DNA of 64,000 nucleotides. Origin: Cohnella baijiui (GTDB taxonomy: Bacteria > Bacillota > Bacilli > Paenibacillales > Paenibacillaceae). The stretch lies in assembly GCF_020731285.1 (NCBI RefSeq), contig NZ_JAJFOW010000010.1, positions 62,001-126,000 on the forward strand. The letters are read 5' to 3'. The position numbers and the translations under genes are program-made. Under the pieces are notes generated by a model. That model ran no database searches. It had not been told where the DNA came from and saw only the letters and a program-made list of their open reading frames with translations. Below, in pieces: positions 8,854 to 17,738 of the stretch. Positions within the stretch are counted from its first letter, which is position 1, and the number at the start of each line of letters is the position of its first letter.

Positions 8854-9798
8854 TTAATCGAGCACGTCGACGTCGATCTCGCGCAACAGCCGTTCGTGAT
8901 CGGCCGGGTTCACCTGACCGGCGGCATCCGACAGCGCGTTTGCGCAGCCGGCCGCGGCCGCGTGCCGCAAGCTACGCTCGACCGGCCAGCCGCGCACGAA
9001 CCCGAAGGCGAAACCCGCGACGAACGCGTCGCCGCTGCCGACCGCGTTGACCGCCTGAATCCGCGGAATGCGTACGCGGTACAGCCGCCCGTCCGCGCCG
9101 GCGACGGCGCCTTCGGCGCCGAGCGTCACCGCGACGTTCGGGATGCCCGAAGCGGCGAGTGCGGCCGCCGCCTGCCGGAAGCCGGCCTCGCCGCCTTCTT
9201 CGCCCGCCATCCAGGGCCGGATCTCGTCCTCGTTGGGTTTGATGAATGCGGGCCGCGCCGCGAGTCCCGCCGTCAGCGCCGCGCCGCTCGCGTCGAGGAA
9301 CGCCTCCGCGCCCGCCTCGCGCGCGATGCCGATCAGCTCGGCGTACAAGTCTGGCGAGCAGCCGCGGGGCAGGCTGCCGGAGAAGATCACGAGCGCGGCG
9401 CCGGAAGCCAGCTCGCGGATTTTGGCCCGCATCGCCTGTTCGTCCTCGGGCCGGATATCGGGGCCGGGCTCCAGCACCTCGGTCGACGAGCCGTCGCGGC
9501 CGTCCATAAAGTTCAGGCAGAGCCGGGACTCTCCGTCCGCTTCGACGAAGTCCGATCCGATGCCCGCCGCCCGCACCTGCTCGGCGATGAACCTGCCATT
9601 ATACCCGGCTGCGAAGCCCGTGGCCGTCACGTCCTCGTGGCCGAGATGCCGAAGCACGCGCGCCACGTTGATGCCTTTGCCGCCCGCCGCCGCGATCACC
9701 CGCTCCGCCCGCATCACCTTGCCCGCCTGCCAGGCCGGCATGTAATACGTCTTGTCGATGGCCGCGTTCAGCGTGACGGCGACGATCCGGGAAGTCAT
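8854..9798 (-). CDS. PfkB-family sugar-phosphate kinase (1-phosphofructokinase / tagatose-6-phosphate kinase type)
   Basis: The 314-residue kinase has both PfkB signatures: GGKGINVAR at 39-47 and the ATP/anion-hole motif NAVGSGDAF at 251-259 with catalytic Asp257. Its overall form is that of the FruK/LacC subfamily. The ATG at 9798 overlaps the stop of the aldolase gene (ATGA), so the two are coupled. With an AgaS-type isomerase and a tagatose-bisphosphate-type aldolase in the operon, tagatose 6-phosphate is the most likely substrate, yielding tagatose 1,6-bisphosphate. Fructose 1-phosphate cannot be excluded from sequence. Confidence 0.85.
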   Translation of the reverse strand: MTSRIVAVTLNAAIDKTYYMPAWQAGKVMRAERVIAAAGGKGINVARVLRHLGHEDVTATGFAAGYNGRFIAEQVRAAGIGSDFVEADGESRLCLNFMDGRDGSSTEVLEPGPDIRPEDEQAMRAKIRELASGAALVIFSGSLPRGCSPDLYAELIGIAREAGAEAFLDASGAALTAGLAARPAFIKPNEDEIRPWMAGEEGGEAGFRQAAAALAASGIPNVAVTLGAEGAVAGADGRLYRVRIPRIQAVNAVGSGDAFVAGFAFGFVRGWPVERSLRHAAAAGCANALSDAAGQVNPADHERLLREIDVDVLD

Positions 9799-10664
9799 GG
9801 ACGGCAGTCCTTCGCCCGGCCGATCGCGCCGCACAGGCGCATCTTCTCGATCGCCGCAGCCCGCAGCGCGTCCTTCGCAGGCACCATGTACTTGCGCGGG
9901 TCGTTCTCCGCCGGGTTTGCCGCGAACACATCCTTGATCGCGTCGGAGAACACGATGCGCAGCTCCGTCGCGACGTTCATCTTCGCCATGCCGAGCGAGA
10001 CGGCCTTCTTCACTTGCGCCTCCGGAATGCCGGAGCCGCCGTGCAGGACGAGCGGAACCGCAACTTTCTCGGCGATGCGGCCGATCCGGTCGAAGTCGAT
10101 GTTCGGCTCGCCCTTGTAGATGCCGTGCGCGGTACCGATCGCCGGGGCCAGCGTGTGGACGCCGGTCAGCTCGACGAAGCGCGCGCACTCGTCCGGATCG
10201 GCGAGCAGCGCGTCGCGTTCGTCGACGACGATATCGTCCTCGACGCCGCCGACGCGGCCCAGCTCCGCCTCCACGTTGATGCCGACCGCGTTAGCCGCTT
10301 CTACCACCTTGCGGGTGAGCGCGACGTTTTGGTCGAACGGATCGTGCGACGCGTCGATCATGACGGACGTATAGCCGGCACGAATGCACTGCATGATGAC
10401 GTTGAAGTCGGTGCAATGGTCCAGATGCAGCGCGATCGGCACGCTCGAACGGTTTGCCGCTACCGTGGCCGCCGCCGCGATATAGTCCGGGCCGAGATGC
10501 TTGACGGTGCCGACCGTCGATTGCAGAATAAGCGGCGAGTTCGTCTCTTCGGCCGCCTCGACGACCGCCTGCAGCATTTCCAGCGTATGAACGTTAAAGG
10601 CGCCGACGCAGAATCCGCCTGCGCGCGCCGCTTCAAGCATGGATGTAGAAGATACCAATGCCAT
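9795..10664 (-). CDS. gatY: Class II ketose-bisphosphate aldolase (tagatose/fructose-bisphosphate aldolase)
   Basis: The 289-residue zinc aldolase cleaves tagatose 1,6- or fructose 1,6-bisphosphate to dihydroxyacetone phosphate and glyceraldehyde 3-phosphate. Catalytic Asp82 and zinc ligand His83 lie in HLDHC (80-84); other ligands are Glu134, His180 (GTAHG) and His208 (VLHGGSGIP). The length and motifs fit the GatY/KbaY/Fba group. Tagatose preference is inferred from neighbours. It overlaps the downstream kinase by 4 bases and follows the ROK gene by 34 bases. A cell of this type would have another Fba for glycolysis. Confidence 0.88.
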   Translation of the reverse strand: MALVSSTSMLEAARAGGFCVGAFNVHTLEMLQAVVEAAEETNSPLILQSTVGTVKHLGPDYIAAAATVAANRSSVPIALHLDHCTDFNVIMQCIRAGYTSVMIDASHDPFDQNVALTRKVVEAANAVGINVEAELGRVGGVEDDIVVDERDALLADPDECARFVELTGVHTLAPAIGTAHGIYKGEPNIDFDRIGRIAEKVAVPLVLHGGSGIPEAQVKKAVSLGMAKMNVATELRIVFSDAIKDVFAANPAENDPRKYMVPAKDALRAAAIEKMRLCGAIGRAKDCRP

Positions 10665-10698
10665 GGATGAGTCCCCCGTTTCGTTGTTCGCTCTCTCG

Positions 10699-11652
10699 CT
10701 AGGATAAGCGCGCTTTCGCCAGCATCGCGCTGCCGATCACGCCCGCGTCGTCGCCGAGCTCCGCCACCTTGATCCGGATGCCCGGACGGAAGTCCGGCAG
10801 CAGTCCGTCCATCAGCGTCTCGCGCAGCGGGCCGAGCAGCCGCTCTCCGGCCTGCGCCGCGCCGCCGCCGACGAGGATCGTCTCGGGGCTGACGAGATGC
10901 ACGGCCGGAATCAGCGCCCGTCCCGTCAGCTCGCCGGCCCGTCGCACGATCTCGGTCGCCAGCGCATCGCCCGCGTCCATCGCGCGGGACAGATCGGCCG
11001 CAGCCAGCTCCGCCAGGCGTTCGCCCGGGAACCAGTCGGCGAGCACCGTCTCGCGTCCCGCCGCGATCGCCCGCTTGGCCTCGCGGACCATGCCCGAGGC
11101 CGAGGCGACTGCCTCCAGGCAGCCGACGAGCCCGCAGGCGCACGGGACGTCGACGCCGGCCATCGGACCGTGACCCAGCTCGCCCGCCATGCTTTTGTAG
11201 CCGTACAGCAAATGACCTTCCTGTACGATCGCGGCCGCAATGCCCGTGCCGATCGTCAGCCCGAGCACGTACGCGCTGCCGCGACCCGCGCCGTAGACGG
11301 CTTCGCCGTAAATATACATGCGCACATCGTTGTCGATGCGCGTCGGAATGCCGAGCCGGCGCTCCAGCTCTTGAACGACCGGCACGTCGCGCCACGCGAG
11401 GTTGGTCGAGTTGCGCGAGAGGCCGGCCGCCGGATCCACCAGGCCGGGGATGCCGACGCCGATGCCCGCCGGCGCCGCTCCAACGCGCTCGGCCGCTTCG
11501 CGCGCCATCGCCGCGATGCGGTCGAGCACCGCGGCCGGCCCTTCCGCGGCGCCGGTCGGGCGCTTCAGGGCGTGAAGCACGCGGCCGTCGTCCGCCACCG
11601 CTCCGCATACGATATTTGTGCCGCCTACGTCGACTCCGATCCACACGCTCAT
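10699..11652 (-). CDS. ROK-family sugar kinase
   Basis: The 317-residue protein has the ROK features: ATP-binding DVGGTN (8-13), catalytic Asp108 in RIDNDVRM, the GELGHGP motif with His161, and the zinc-binding cysteines of CACGLVGCLE (171-180). It should phosphorylate a hexose or N-acetylhexosamine at C6 in the cytoplasm. Its place between a DeoR regulator and an amino-sugar isomerase/aldolase set suggests galactosamine or N-acetylgalactosamine as substrate, but glucose is equally allowed by sequence. No helix-turn-helix precedes the kinase domain, so it is a kinase rather than a ROK repressor. No NagA-type deacetylase is in the operon. Confidence 0.85.
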   Translation of the reverse strand: MSVWIGVDVGGTNIVCGAVADDGRVLHALKRPTGAAEGPAAVLDRIAAMAREAAERVGAAPAGIGVGIPGLVDPAAGLSRNSTNLAWRDVPVVQELERRLGIPTRIDNDVRMYIYGEAVYGAGRGSAYVLGLTIGTGIAAAIVQEGHLLYGYKSMAGELGHGPMAGVDVPCACGLVGCLEAVASASGMVREAKRAIAAGRETVLADWFPGERLAELAAADLSRAMDAGDALATEIVRRAGELTGRALIPAVHLVSPETILVGGGAAQAGERLLGPLRETLMDGLLPDFRPGIRIKVAELGDDAGVIGSAMLAKARLS

Positions 11653-11697
11653 CGAAGCCCCTCCTTTTCCGCTGTCCGCTCTACCTTTTTCCGCATG

Positions 11698-12513
11698 TCA
11701 CAGCTCCTCCTCGCGACCGAAGCCGGCCGGCGCCCGGGCGACGTGCATCCGCACGCCGGCCTCCTGCATCGCCCGCGAGATCGCCTCCGGCGGCTCGTTG
11801 TCGCTGATGCAGGCGTGCAGCCGCGTCAACGGGGCGACCGTGAACAGGGAAGAACGTCCCGCCTTCGTCCGGTCGAAGACGGCCACCGTCTTGTCCGCGC
11901 GCTCCATCAAAAGGGCGGCGATGTTCGCCTCCAGCTCGGAGTACGTGCTGACGCCCTGCTCGGTCAACCCGTCGATGCCCATGAACATCGTATGGATATT
12001 GACCGCCTTCACCGTTTGCTCGGCCAGCGGCCCGCACAGCTCGAAGCTTTTGTTGCGCAGCACGCCGCCCGTCAGGACGACCTGCAGCTCTTCGTTGTCC
12101 GACAGCTCCATCGCGATGTTGACCGCGTTGGTCACGACGGTAATCCGGCGTCTGCGCTTCAGCGCCCGGGCGATCAAAAACGTCGTGGTCCCGCCCGTCA
12201 GCCCGATGACGTCGCCTTCCTGCACGAGGTCGGCCGCCGCTTGCGCGATTGCTTCCTTTTCCCGGAAGAGCGCCTGCTGCTTTTCCCGGAACGGGATTTC
12301 CCGCAAACTCGCTTGCGGACCGGCGTACATCGCGCCTCCGCCCATCGTCCGGATGATCGCGCCCGTCTGCTCCAACTCCTCCAGATCGCGCCGCGCGGTC
12401 GCCTCCGAGCAGTCGAACGCCGAGACGAGCTCCTGCAGCGTGATGCTGCCGTTCGCCTCCAGGTAAGCGAGCAGGCGCTCCTGCCGCTCCGCCTTCAATC
12501 CGATGCGTGCCAT
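11698..12513 (-). CDS. DeoR/GlpR-family regulator of the agaS operon
   Basis: The 271-residue repressor has an N-terminal DeoR winged helix (RQERLLAYLEANGSITLQELV, then the recognition helix in CSEATARRDLEELE) and a C-terminal sugar-phosphate-sensing domain with GLTGGTTT and the family-typical VVTNAVNIAMEL. The second of two close ATGs (12513) is preferred because AGGAG lies 9 bases before it; the first is only 3 bases away. It sits inside the operon it probably controls, responding to a sugar phosphate. The palindrome overlapping the operon promoter at 13665-13687 is its most likely operator. Confidence 0.88.
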   Translation of the reverse strand: MARIGLKAERQERLLAYLEANGSITLQELVSAFDCSEATARRDLEELEQTGAIIRTMGGGAMYAGPQASLREIPFREKQQALFREKEAIAQAAADLVQEGDVIGLTGGTTTFLIARALKRRRRITVVTNAVNIAMELSDNEELQVVLTGGVLRNKSFELCGPLAEQTVKAVNIHTMFMGIDGLTEQGVSTYSELEANIAALLMERADKTVAVFDRTKAGRSSLFTVAPLTRLHACISDNEPPEAISRAMQEAGVRMHVARAPAGFGREEEL

Positions 12514-12552
12514 CGGCATCCACTCCTATCGCCTGTCTTGGGCCGCGGCCGC

Positions 12553-13602
12553 CTAGATGATGACGACCTGCGTCAAATTCCGCGGATGGTCCGGATCGAC
12601 GCCTTTGGCCATCGCCGAGCGGAAACCCAGATATTGCAGCGCCGGCAGGTACAGCGTCGCCCGCGCCTCGTCGCTCAGCTCCGCCCCGCCGATCTCGAAC
12701 ACCGCATCCGCGAACGCCGTGTCGTCTCCCGCCTTCGCCGTGACGAGCAGGACGAACGCGCCGTATGCCTTCATCTCTTCGGCGACTTTCAGCTCGTAGG
12801 AACGCGCCGTCTCGGAAACGAGCACCGCCACGAGCGTGCCCGGCTCGACGATCGACTTCGGCCCGTGGCGGAACTCCAGGGTGCCGTAGCTCTCCGTCCA
12901 GACGTACGCCATCTCCTTCAGCTTGAGGCAAACCTCCTGCGCCAAACCGAAATAGCTGCCCATGCCGAGATAGATCGTCTTCGCGAATGCATTTTCCGCC
13001 GCCAGCGCTTCCGCGAAGGCGTCCGCGCGTTTGACGACCTGTTCGGTCAACGCCATCGCCTCGGCCAGCTCGCCCAGCTTCTCCGGACCCGCGACCGTCG
13101 CGATCGCCGCCTGCATCATGAACGTCATGCTGCTGAACGACTTGGTCATGACGGTGCTCTGCTCCTTGCCGAGCGGAGAGACGAGGCATTCCGCGCGCTG
13201 CGCGAGGCCGCTGTCCTCATAGCAAGTAATGCCGCAGACCGTCCAGTTCGGCACGTCCTTCACCGCGTCGATCGCGAGCAGCACCTCGGTCGACTCGCCC
13301 GAGCGGGAAACCCCGACGAGCAGCGTCTTGCGCCCCCGCGCCACGGCCTGGTCCCGGAACAGAAAAATTTCCGAGGACGGAAACGCGCTCGCGCTGCGTC
13401 CCAGCCAAACGCGGAACGTCGCGGCCATCGTTTGCGCCTGATAATACGAAGAGCCGGAGCCGATGAAGACCACCTCTTCGAACGAGGTATCGGCCACATA
13501 TTTCGCCACCCAATCCTGCTGCTGCTTCAACTGCGTCCAGGCGGCGGCGATCGCTTCGGCCTGCCCCCCGATTTCCGGATACGTCAAAACTCCACGGTTC
13601 AC
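12553..13602 (-). CDS. agaS: AgaS-type SIS-domain amino-sugar phosphate deaminase/isomerase
   Basis: Two sugar isomerase (SIS) domains make up this 349-residue protein. The first has GSGSSYYQA (48-56) and SRSGES (99-104), which hold the sugar phosphate; the second includes ESYGTLEFRHGPKS (237-250), and the tail PRNLTQVVII is typical of the GlmS-C/AgaS group. No glutaminase domain is present. AgaS relatives turn galactosamine 6-phosphate into tagatose 6-phosphate, which fits the downstream kinase and aldolase. It is the first gene of the operon and starts at GTG with AGGAG 9 bases upstream. Action on glucosamine 6-phosphate is an alternative. Confidence 0.82.
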   Translation of the reverse strand: MNRGVLTYPEIGGQAEAIAAAWTQLKQQQDWVAKYVADTSFEEVVFIGSGSSYYQAQTMAATFRVWLGRSASAFPSSEIFLFRDQAVARGRKTLLVGVSRSGESTEVLLAIDAVKDVPNWTVCGITCYEDSGLAQRAECLVSPLGKEQSTVMTKSFSSMTFMMQAAIATVAGPEKLGELAEAMALTEQVVKRADAFAEALAAENAFAKTIYLGMGSYFGLAQEVCLKLKEMAYVWTESYGTLEFRHGPKSIVEPGTLVAVLVSETARSYELKVAEEMKAYGAFVLLVTAKAGDDTAFADAVFEIGGAELSDEARATLYLPALQYLGFRSAMAKGVDPDHPRNLTQVVII

Positions 13603-13640
13603 GGTTCGTCACTCCTATCTCCATTTTCCTGACAATTGAA

Positions 13641-13669
13641 ATTATATCGCTTAAAAATGAAAATTTCAA
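13641..13669 (-). promoter_or_regulatory. Promoter of the agaS operon
   Basis: On the minus strand TTGAAA (13669-13664) and a perfect TATAAT (13646-13641) are separated by 17 bases, 38 bases upstream of the agaS GTG start. Confidence 0.85.
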
Positions 13670-13687
13670 TCATAAATTATGATTGAA
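13665..13687. promoter_or_regulatory. Candidate operator overlapping the agaS -35 box
   Basis: A perfect inverted repeat with 11-bp arms (TTCAATCATAA / TTATGATTGAA) and a single central base covers the -35 hexamer of the agaS promoter. A further TTTCAATTG lies just downstream of the -10. Position and symmetry suggest binding by the operon's own DeoR-family regulator. Confidence 0.7.
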
Positions 13688-13819
13688 TTTTTCTAAATCG
13701 AGCAAGCCCCGCGCCCAAGAGACAAGATCGTACAGCGCTCGCGCCGCGCTTTGACAAACATTGCGCGAAGATCCTGATACGATGGAGGAAAAGGAAACGG
13801 ACGGTGACCGAGGATGCAT

Positions 13820-14476
13820 ATGGTCCAATTCGAGCTGCATCGGGACAAGTATCTGACGTTTGTAACCGACAACGAAAGGCTGGTGGCCTCGCTTCGGCGC
13901 AAGGAGTTCGTCCTGCAGCACCGGTCGGAGCTCCTCTTCGGCGCGCTCATGATCGATACCGACGGGGACGGCTACCGGTCCGCCGTCGCGATCGAGCCGT
14001 GGCTGGCGCAGCTCGCGGAGGACGGGCAACTCGGCCCCTTCATCGTCTCCTGCCACAAGTCGTCCGGCGCTCGGATCCAGGATCTCGTCGTCTTCGCCAA
14101 CGGCAAATACGACCGAGACACCGTCGACCGCCTGAACGAATGCGTACGCCAGTCAGCGGGCGCGCCTCCCGGCGTCTCGCTCGTCGTCGGACGGGTGCGG
14201 ACGCTTCTGCACATGGAGCCGGAGCGGGATCATCCGGGCGACGTGCTCTATGAAGAAGCCGCCGCGCTCATCCTCGAGACGCGGCGGGCTTCGGTGTCGC
14301 TGCTGCAGCGGCGGCTTCGGATCGGACATGCCCGAGCGTCGCGGCTCATGCAGCAGTTGGAGGCCCGAGGCGTCGTCGGACCCTACGTCAAGACGAAGCC
14401 GCGCTCGGTGCTGCTGGCCGTCGGCGCGGAGCCGGGCGCGGCGGCCGGGGACGCGCAGCGGGAGGCGGAAGGGTAG
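13820..14476 (+). CDS. Protein with a C-terminal FtsK-gamma-like winged helix and an unknown N-terminal domain
   Basis: Residues about 140-200 ([20 protein letters not shown], then [29 protein letters not shown], ending KPRSVLL) match the FtsK/SpoIIIE gamma domain, the winged helix that reads chromosome orientation sequences. No translocase motor is present: no Walker motifs and no membrane helices in 218 residues. The first ~135 residues ([29 protein letters not shown], then [15 protein letters not shown]) are not a domain I recognise. The second ATG (13820) has GACCGAGG 6 bases upstream; the ATG at 13814 is too close. It runs alone between the aga operon and a convergent MFS gene. A regulator or DNA-anchoring role is inference. 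Confidence 0.75.
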   Translation: MVQFELHRDKYLTFVTDNERLVASLRRKEFVLQHRSELLFGALMIDTDGDGYRSAVAIEPWLAQLAEDGQLGPFIVSCHKSSGARIQDLVVFANGKYDRDTVDRLNECVRQSAGAPPGVSLVVGRVRTLLHMEPERDHPGDVLYEEAAALILETRRASVSLLQRRLRIGHARASRLMQQLEARGVVGPYVKTKPRSVLLAVGAEPGAAAGDAQREAEG

Positions 14477-14501
14477 ATCCTCCCCAACTCGGCACGTCGA
14501 C

Positions 14502-15728
14502 TCAGAGCAATCGGCCCTGCCGCCGCAAATAGCGGTAGAGCGCAAGGCCGGCCAGCGCGCAGCAGAGCGCCGAGCCGCCGATCAGCCAAAAACCGGCCCG
14601 CAGGCCGAGCAGCTCCGACGCAGCGCCGATGACGAAGTTGCTGGCGACGCCGGCCAGACCGACCATGATGACGGTGAAGGTGATCGCCGTGTCGCTTCCC
14701 TTCGGATAAAGCTTGGCGAGCAGCGCCATCGCCGTCGGATAGATGGGCGCGATGCCGAAGCCGGACACCGCGAACAGCGCCGCAGCCGGCTCCCCGATCG
14801 CGAGGGAAAGCAACGTGCAGAGCGCCGACGCCGACGCGAACAGGATCATCGACCGCACGAAGCCGAATTTGTCGGCGAACGGGCCGAGCACGAGCCGCGC
14901 GACCGTAAAGCATAGGAAGAAGGCGGACAGCATGCCCGCCGCATCCGCTCTTCCCCACCCGTAGCTTTTCTCCAGGAAGTTCACGAGCCAGCTGCCAACC
15001 GCCAACTCCGCCACCACCCCGAACGACAGCAGGACGATGACGAACCACGCCACCGGATCGCGAACGTAGTCGCGCCAAGCGAGCGGCGCTTCGTGCGTAT
15101 CCCCGTCGCGGCCCGGGAAACGTGCGAGCAAGCTCGGGATAAGCGGCAGCGCGCACAGGGACAGCAGCGCGGCGAACATGCCGCGCCAACCGAGCTCCGC
15201 GCCGCCGGCGAAGTTCGCCCCCATCAAGCCCGTCGCCGCCAGCGGGGCGGCCGTCGAGCTGAGCCCGTAGAAGAAATGGGACAAGTTCATCATCGTGCCC
15301 GTGTATTTGGTGAAGATCCGGGCGCTGAGCAATGCCAGCACGATCTCCAGCAGTCCGTTCCACAGGTTCAAGAAAAAGTAGCCGAACGCGAACGCGTAAA
15401 ACGTTCCGGCCGCGCCGATCAGCCAGCCCGACGCCGCCATGCAGGCGAAGGCGACCGCGCAGGCCGCCTTGATGCCGAAGCGTCGGACGAACAGGCCCGC
15501 GAACGTGCAGGCGATCAGGAAGCCGATCGAGTTCAGCGACAAGGCGAGCCCCATCCGCGTCTCTCCGACGCCGAACTCCGCCTGGATCGCGGGCAGCGCG
15601 GGGCCTTTGAGGTTTTCCGAAATGCCGAATACGAGGTATCCGGCAAAAACGACCAGCATCAGCATCGCGAAGTTGGCGCGACCGGTTTGGGGTTTGCGCG
15701 CTTCGAGCTCGGTACGGGCGAGATTCAA
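14502..15728 (-). CDS. Major facilitator superfamily transporter
   Basis: The 408-residue protein has about 12 hydrophobic segments. Its early segment FGISENLKGPALPAIQAEFGVGETRMGLALSLNSIGFL and the repeated basic loop (RRFGIK, and DKFGF in the second half) are typical of MFS sugar or multidrug transporters of the FucP/YfkF-like type. Substrate unknown. The start is taken as TTG at 15728: AAAGGAT lies 9-10 bases upstream and the codon overlaps the stop of the preceding hydrolase gene (TTGA). An ATG at 15755 is the alternative. It is the last gene of a three-gene overlapping operon and ends 25 bases from the convergent FtsK-gamma gene. Confidence 0.82.
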   Translation of the reverse strand: MNLARTELEARKPQTGRANFAMLMLVVFAGYLVFGISENLKGPALPAIQAEFGVGETRMGLALSLNSIGFLIACTFAGLFVRRFGIKAACAVAFACMAASGWLIGAAGTFYAFAFGYFFLNLWNGLLEIVLALLSARIFTKYTGTMMNLSHFFYGLSSTAAPLAATGLMGANFAGGAELGWRGMFAALLSLCALPLIPSLLARFPGRDGDTHEAPLAWRDYVRDPVAWFVIVLLSFGVVAELAVGSWLVNFLEKSYGWGRADAAGMLSAFFLCFTVARLVLGPFADKFGFVRSMILFASASALCTLLSLAIGEPAAALFAVSGFGIAPIYPTAMALLAKLYPKGSDTAITFTVIMVGLAGVASNFVIGAASELLGLRAGFWLIGGSALCCALAGLALYRYLRRQGRLL

Positions 15729-16504
15729 GTCGTCGACATCCTTTCTTCCAGCCATGGCCAGACGGCCGCGAGCGTGACGTCCAGATTGGACTGCCCAGCC
15801 GCGTTCACGTACGGCTCGCGCCGCCGGAAATAATCGGCGTGGCCGCCCAAAATCGCGAGGCCGCGCACGGCGTCGGGCGCATGTTTGTCCGGCTGCCATG
15901 CAGGCATCCGGTAGCCGCCTGCCGCGCGCCAACCGCCGAAGCTGCCGATCCGGCAGATCGGATCGGCCGGACGGAGCCGGATCGCGTCCGCTCCTGCGCC
16001 ATCCGGCGGCCGCTCTCTCGGGCGCGGCCGCCGCAGGCCCGCCGCGTACAGATACAGCACCGACCGGCGAAGCGCCGGCGGGATGCGGCAGCGCGGCGAG
16101 CCGATCATGACCACCGCGTCCGGCTCGCCTCCTTCCCGCGCGAGGCGCAGCCCGGATGCATGCACGGCCGCCACGCCGCCCCCGCTGTGCCCGACCCAGA
16201 TCGTCCGGTCGGCGCGGGGCGAAGACGACGCGGCCTCGAGCGCGAGGCGGCCGCCGATCGACCGCCCGTAACGGGCGATGCCAAGCGGCAGATCGCGACG
16301 CATCTCCCGCAGCTGGGCGATCGCGCTTCGCGACCAATCGCCGTACGGGAACACCAGCTCAGCCCGGACAGTGCGGCCGGTTTCCGCGAGCTTCGCGGCG
16401 AGCGCTTCGCGCAAGCCTTCCATAAATAGCGGGGCCGTCTTGACCCCGGCAAGCACAAACAGGTTAACGGTCTCGGGGATGTTCCCGGTCATATCGCTCC
16501 GCAT
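15725..16504 (-). CDS. Alpha/beta-hydrolase-like protein
   Basis: The 259-residue protein shows the nucleophile elbow GHSGGG with Ser107, preceded by the strand TIWV, and a late GGHADYF that could supply the catalytic histidine. It has no signal peptide. Substrate unknown: lipase or esterase activity is possible. ATG at 16504 is chosen because AAAGGAT lies 6 bases upstream. The gene overlaps the end of the M48 peptidase gene by 41 bases and couples to the MFS gene by 4, so all three should be co-transcribed. Confidence 0.7.
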   Translation of the reverse strand: MRSDMTGNIPETVNLFVLAGVKTAPLFMEGLREALAAKLAETGRTVRAELVFPYGDWSRSAIAQLREMRRDLPLGIARYGRSIGGRLALEAASSSPRADRTIWVGHSGGGVAAVHASGLRLAREGGEPDAVVMIGSPRCRIPPALRRSVLYLYAAGLRRPRPRERPPDGAGADAIRLRPADPICRIGSFGGWRAAGGYRMPAWQPDKHAPDAVRGLAILGGHADYFRRREPYVNAAGQSNLDVTLAAVWPWLEERMSTT

Positions 16505-17738
16505 TGGCTATCCTTTCCAAATCGCTCGGGTGGGTGTCGCGGAACCATCGGACGAGCAGGGGCGGATTGACGTCGCCAAGGGAGGAGACCGCGAGCTTTT
16601 GATGCATCGTGACCGCGCCCTCCGCGCTGCCGATCAGCCGAAGCGCGTAGTCGTCCGCCGCTCCCTCGGCCTGCCGCGACACCGCGTTCGAAATCGGCAG
16701 CGACGCGAAGTTCAGCACGGAGATCAGCAGCAGGAGCAGCGGCAGCGCACTCCAGTCTGCCCGCCGCCGGATCCCCCACGCCGCGCCTTTGCGCCGCACG
16801 ATCCGTTCGTACAGCCAGCCGCCGGCGGCCAGGGCGACGAAGCTGGAGCCGATCGCGCCAGCAGCGCTCCATTCCAGATGATGCATGACGTAATGTCCCA
16901 TTTCGTGGGCCATGATCTGCAAAATTTCCGGCTCCTCCAGCTTGTTCAGCGTCGTATCCCACAGCACGATCCGCAACGAAGCGCCGATGCCGTTCACGTA
17001 GGCGTTCATGGCGTTCGTCTTGGACGACATCTCGACCTCGTAGACGCGATGGGCCGGAATGTCCGCCCGCGCGGCCAAATCCAGAATCCGTTGCTCCAGC
17101 TTCGGATCCGACAACGGCGCGAACTTGTTGTACAGCGGGTCGATGACGACCGGCTGGACGTACATCATGAACAGGGTGAACGGAACGGAGAGGAGCCACA
17201 GCTTCAGCCACCAGCGGCCGCGCCGAGAGAGGATCCAAAAGGCGACGGCCGCTGCCGCTAGCGCGGTGAGGTAGCCCACGCCGAAGTCGACGAGCTTATC
17301 CCGGAGCCAGCCGGCGACGGGCTGGGTCGAGATGCCGTAGCTGCGCGACACGGCGTAGCCGAGCACCCGGAGCGGCAGGTAGAGCAGAAACGACGCCGCT
17401 TGGACGAGCAGGACGAAGACGGGGAAGCGCACGGCGGCCGGCAGGCGAAGACGCGCCAGCGCTTCGTTCCAGCGGCGGGCTGCGCCGCCGAGGAGGAGGA
17501 TGCCGTAGATCAGCCACTCCCAGGGGCCGCCGACGAAGAAAATCCAGTTTCGGACCGCGTTCAGCGTTTCGCTGTCCTTGAGCTGCGCGGGCGTGAAAAA
17601 CGTCGCCGGGTCGGCCGCCGTGCCCTGGTAGGCGGCGGGAACGTCGTTCGGCGACGTATAGCGAACGTAAAGCGCCATGACGGCGGCATAAACGGCGAAC
17701 AGGATAGCGTAACGCAGCAGCTTGGCGGTCGGTTTCAT
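16464..17738 (-). CDS. M48-family integral membrane zinc metallopeptidase (Ste24/CAAX-type)
   Basis: The 424-residue protein has several membrane helices in its first 190 residues, then the zinc site HEMGH at 278-282 and the third-ligand helix RQAEGAADDYAL with Glu358 and the conserved Asp362. This layout is that of Ste24-type M48A proteases rather than HtpX. It probably degrades or processes membrane-associated proteins; the substrate is unknown and CAAX processing is not expected in bacteria. It is the first gene of an overlapping operon with a hydrolase and an MFS transporter. Confidence 0.88.
   Translation of the reverse strand: MKPTAKLLRYAILFAVYAAVMALYVRYTSPNDVPAAYQGTAADPATFFTPAQLKDSETLNAVRNWIFFVGGPWEWLIYGILLLGGAARRWNEALARLRLPAAVRFPVFVLLVQAASFLLYLPLRVLGYAVSRSYGISTQPVAGWLRDKLVDFGVGYLTALAAAAVAFWILSRRGRWWLKLWLLSVPFTLFMMYVQPVVIDPLYNKFAPLSDPKLEQRILDLAARADIPAHRVYEVEMSSKTNAMNAYVNGIGASLRIVLWDTTLNKLEEPEILQIMAHEMGHYVMHHLEWSAAGAIGSSFVALAAGGWLYERIVRRKGAAWGIRRRADWSALPLLLLLISVLNFASLPISNAVSRQAEGAADDYALRLIGSAEGAVTMHQKLAVSSLGDVNPPLLVRWFRDTHPSDLERIANAERYDREHPRDR

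Noticed and set aside
10897..13632. An uninterrupted 911-codon frame on the plus strand opposite the agaS operon.
   Set aside because: Its product is rich in Arg, Gln, His and Ala with no recognisable domain, while the minus-strand frames are clear, motif-bearing genes. It is a GC-driven antisense shadow.
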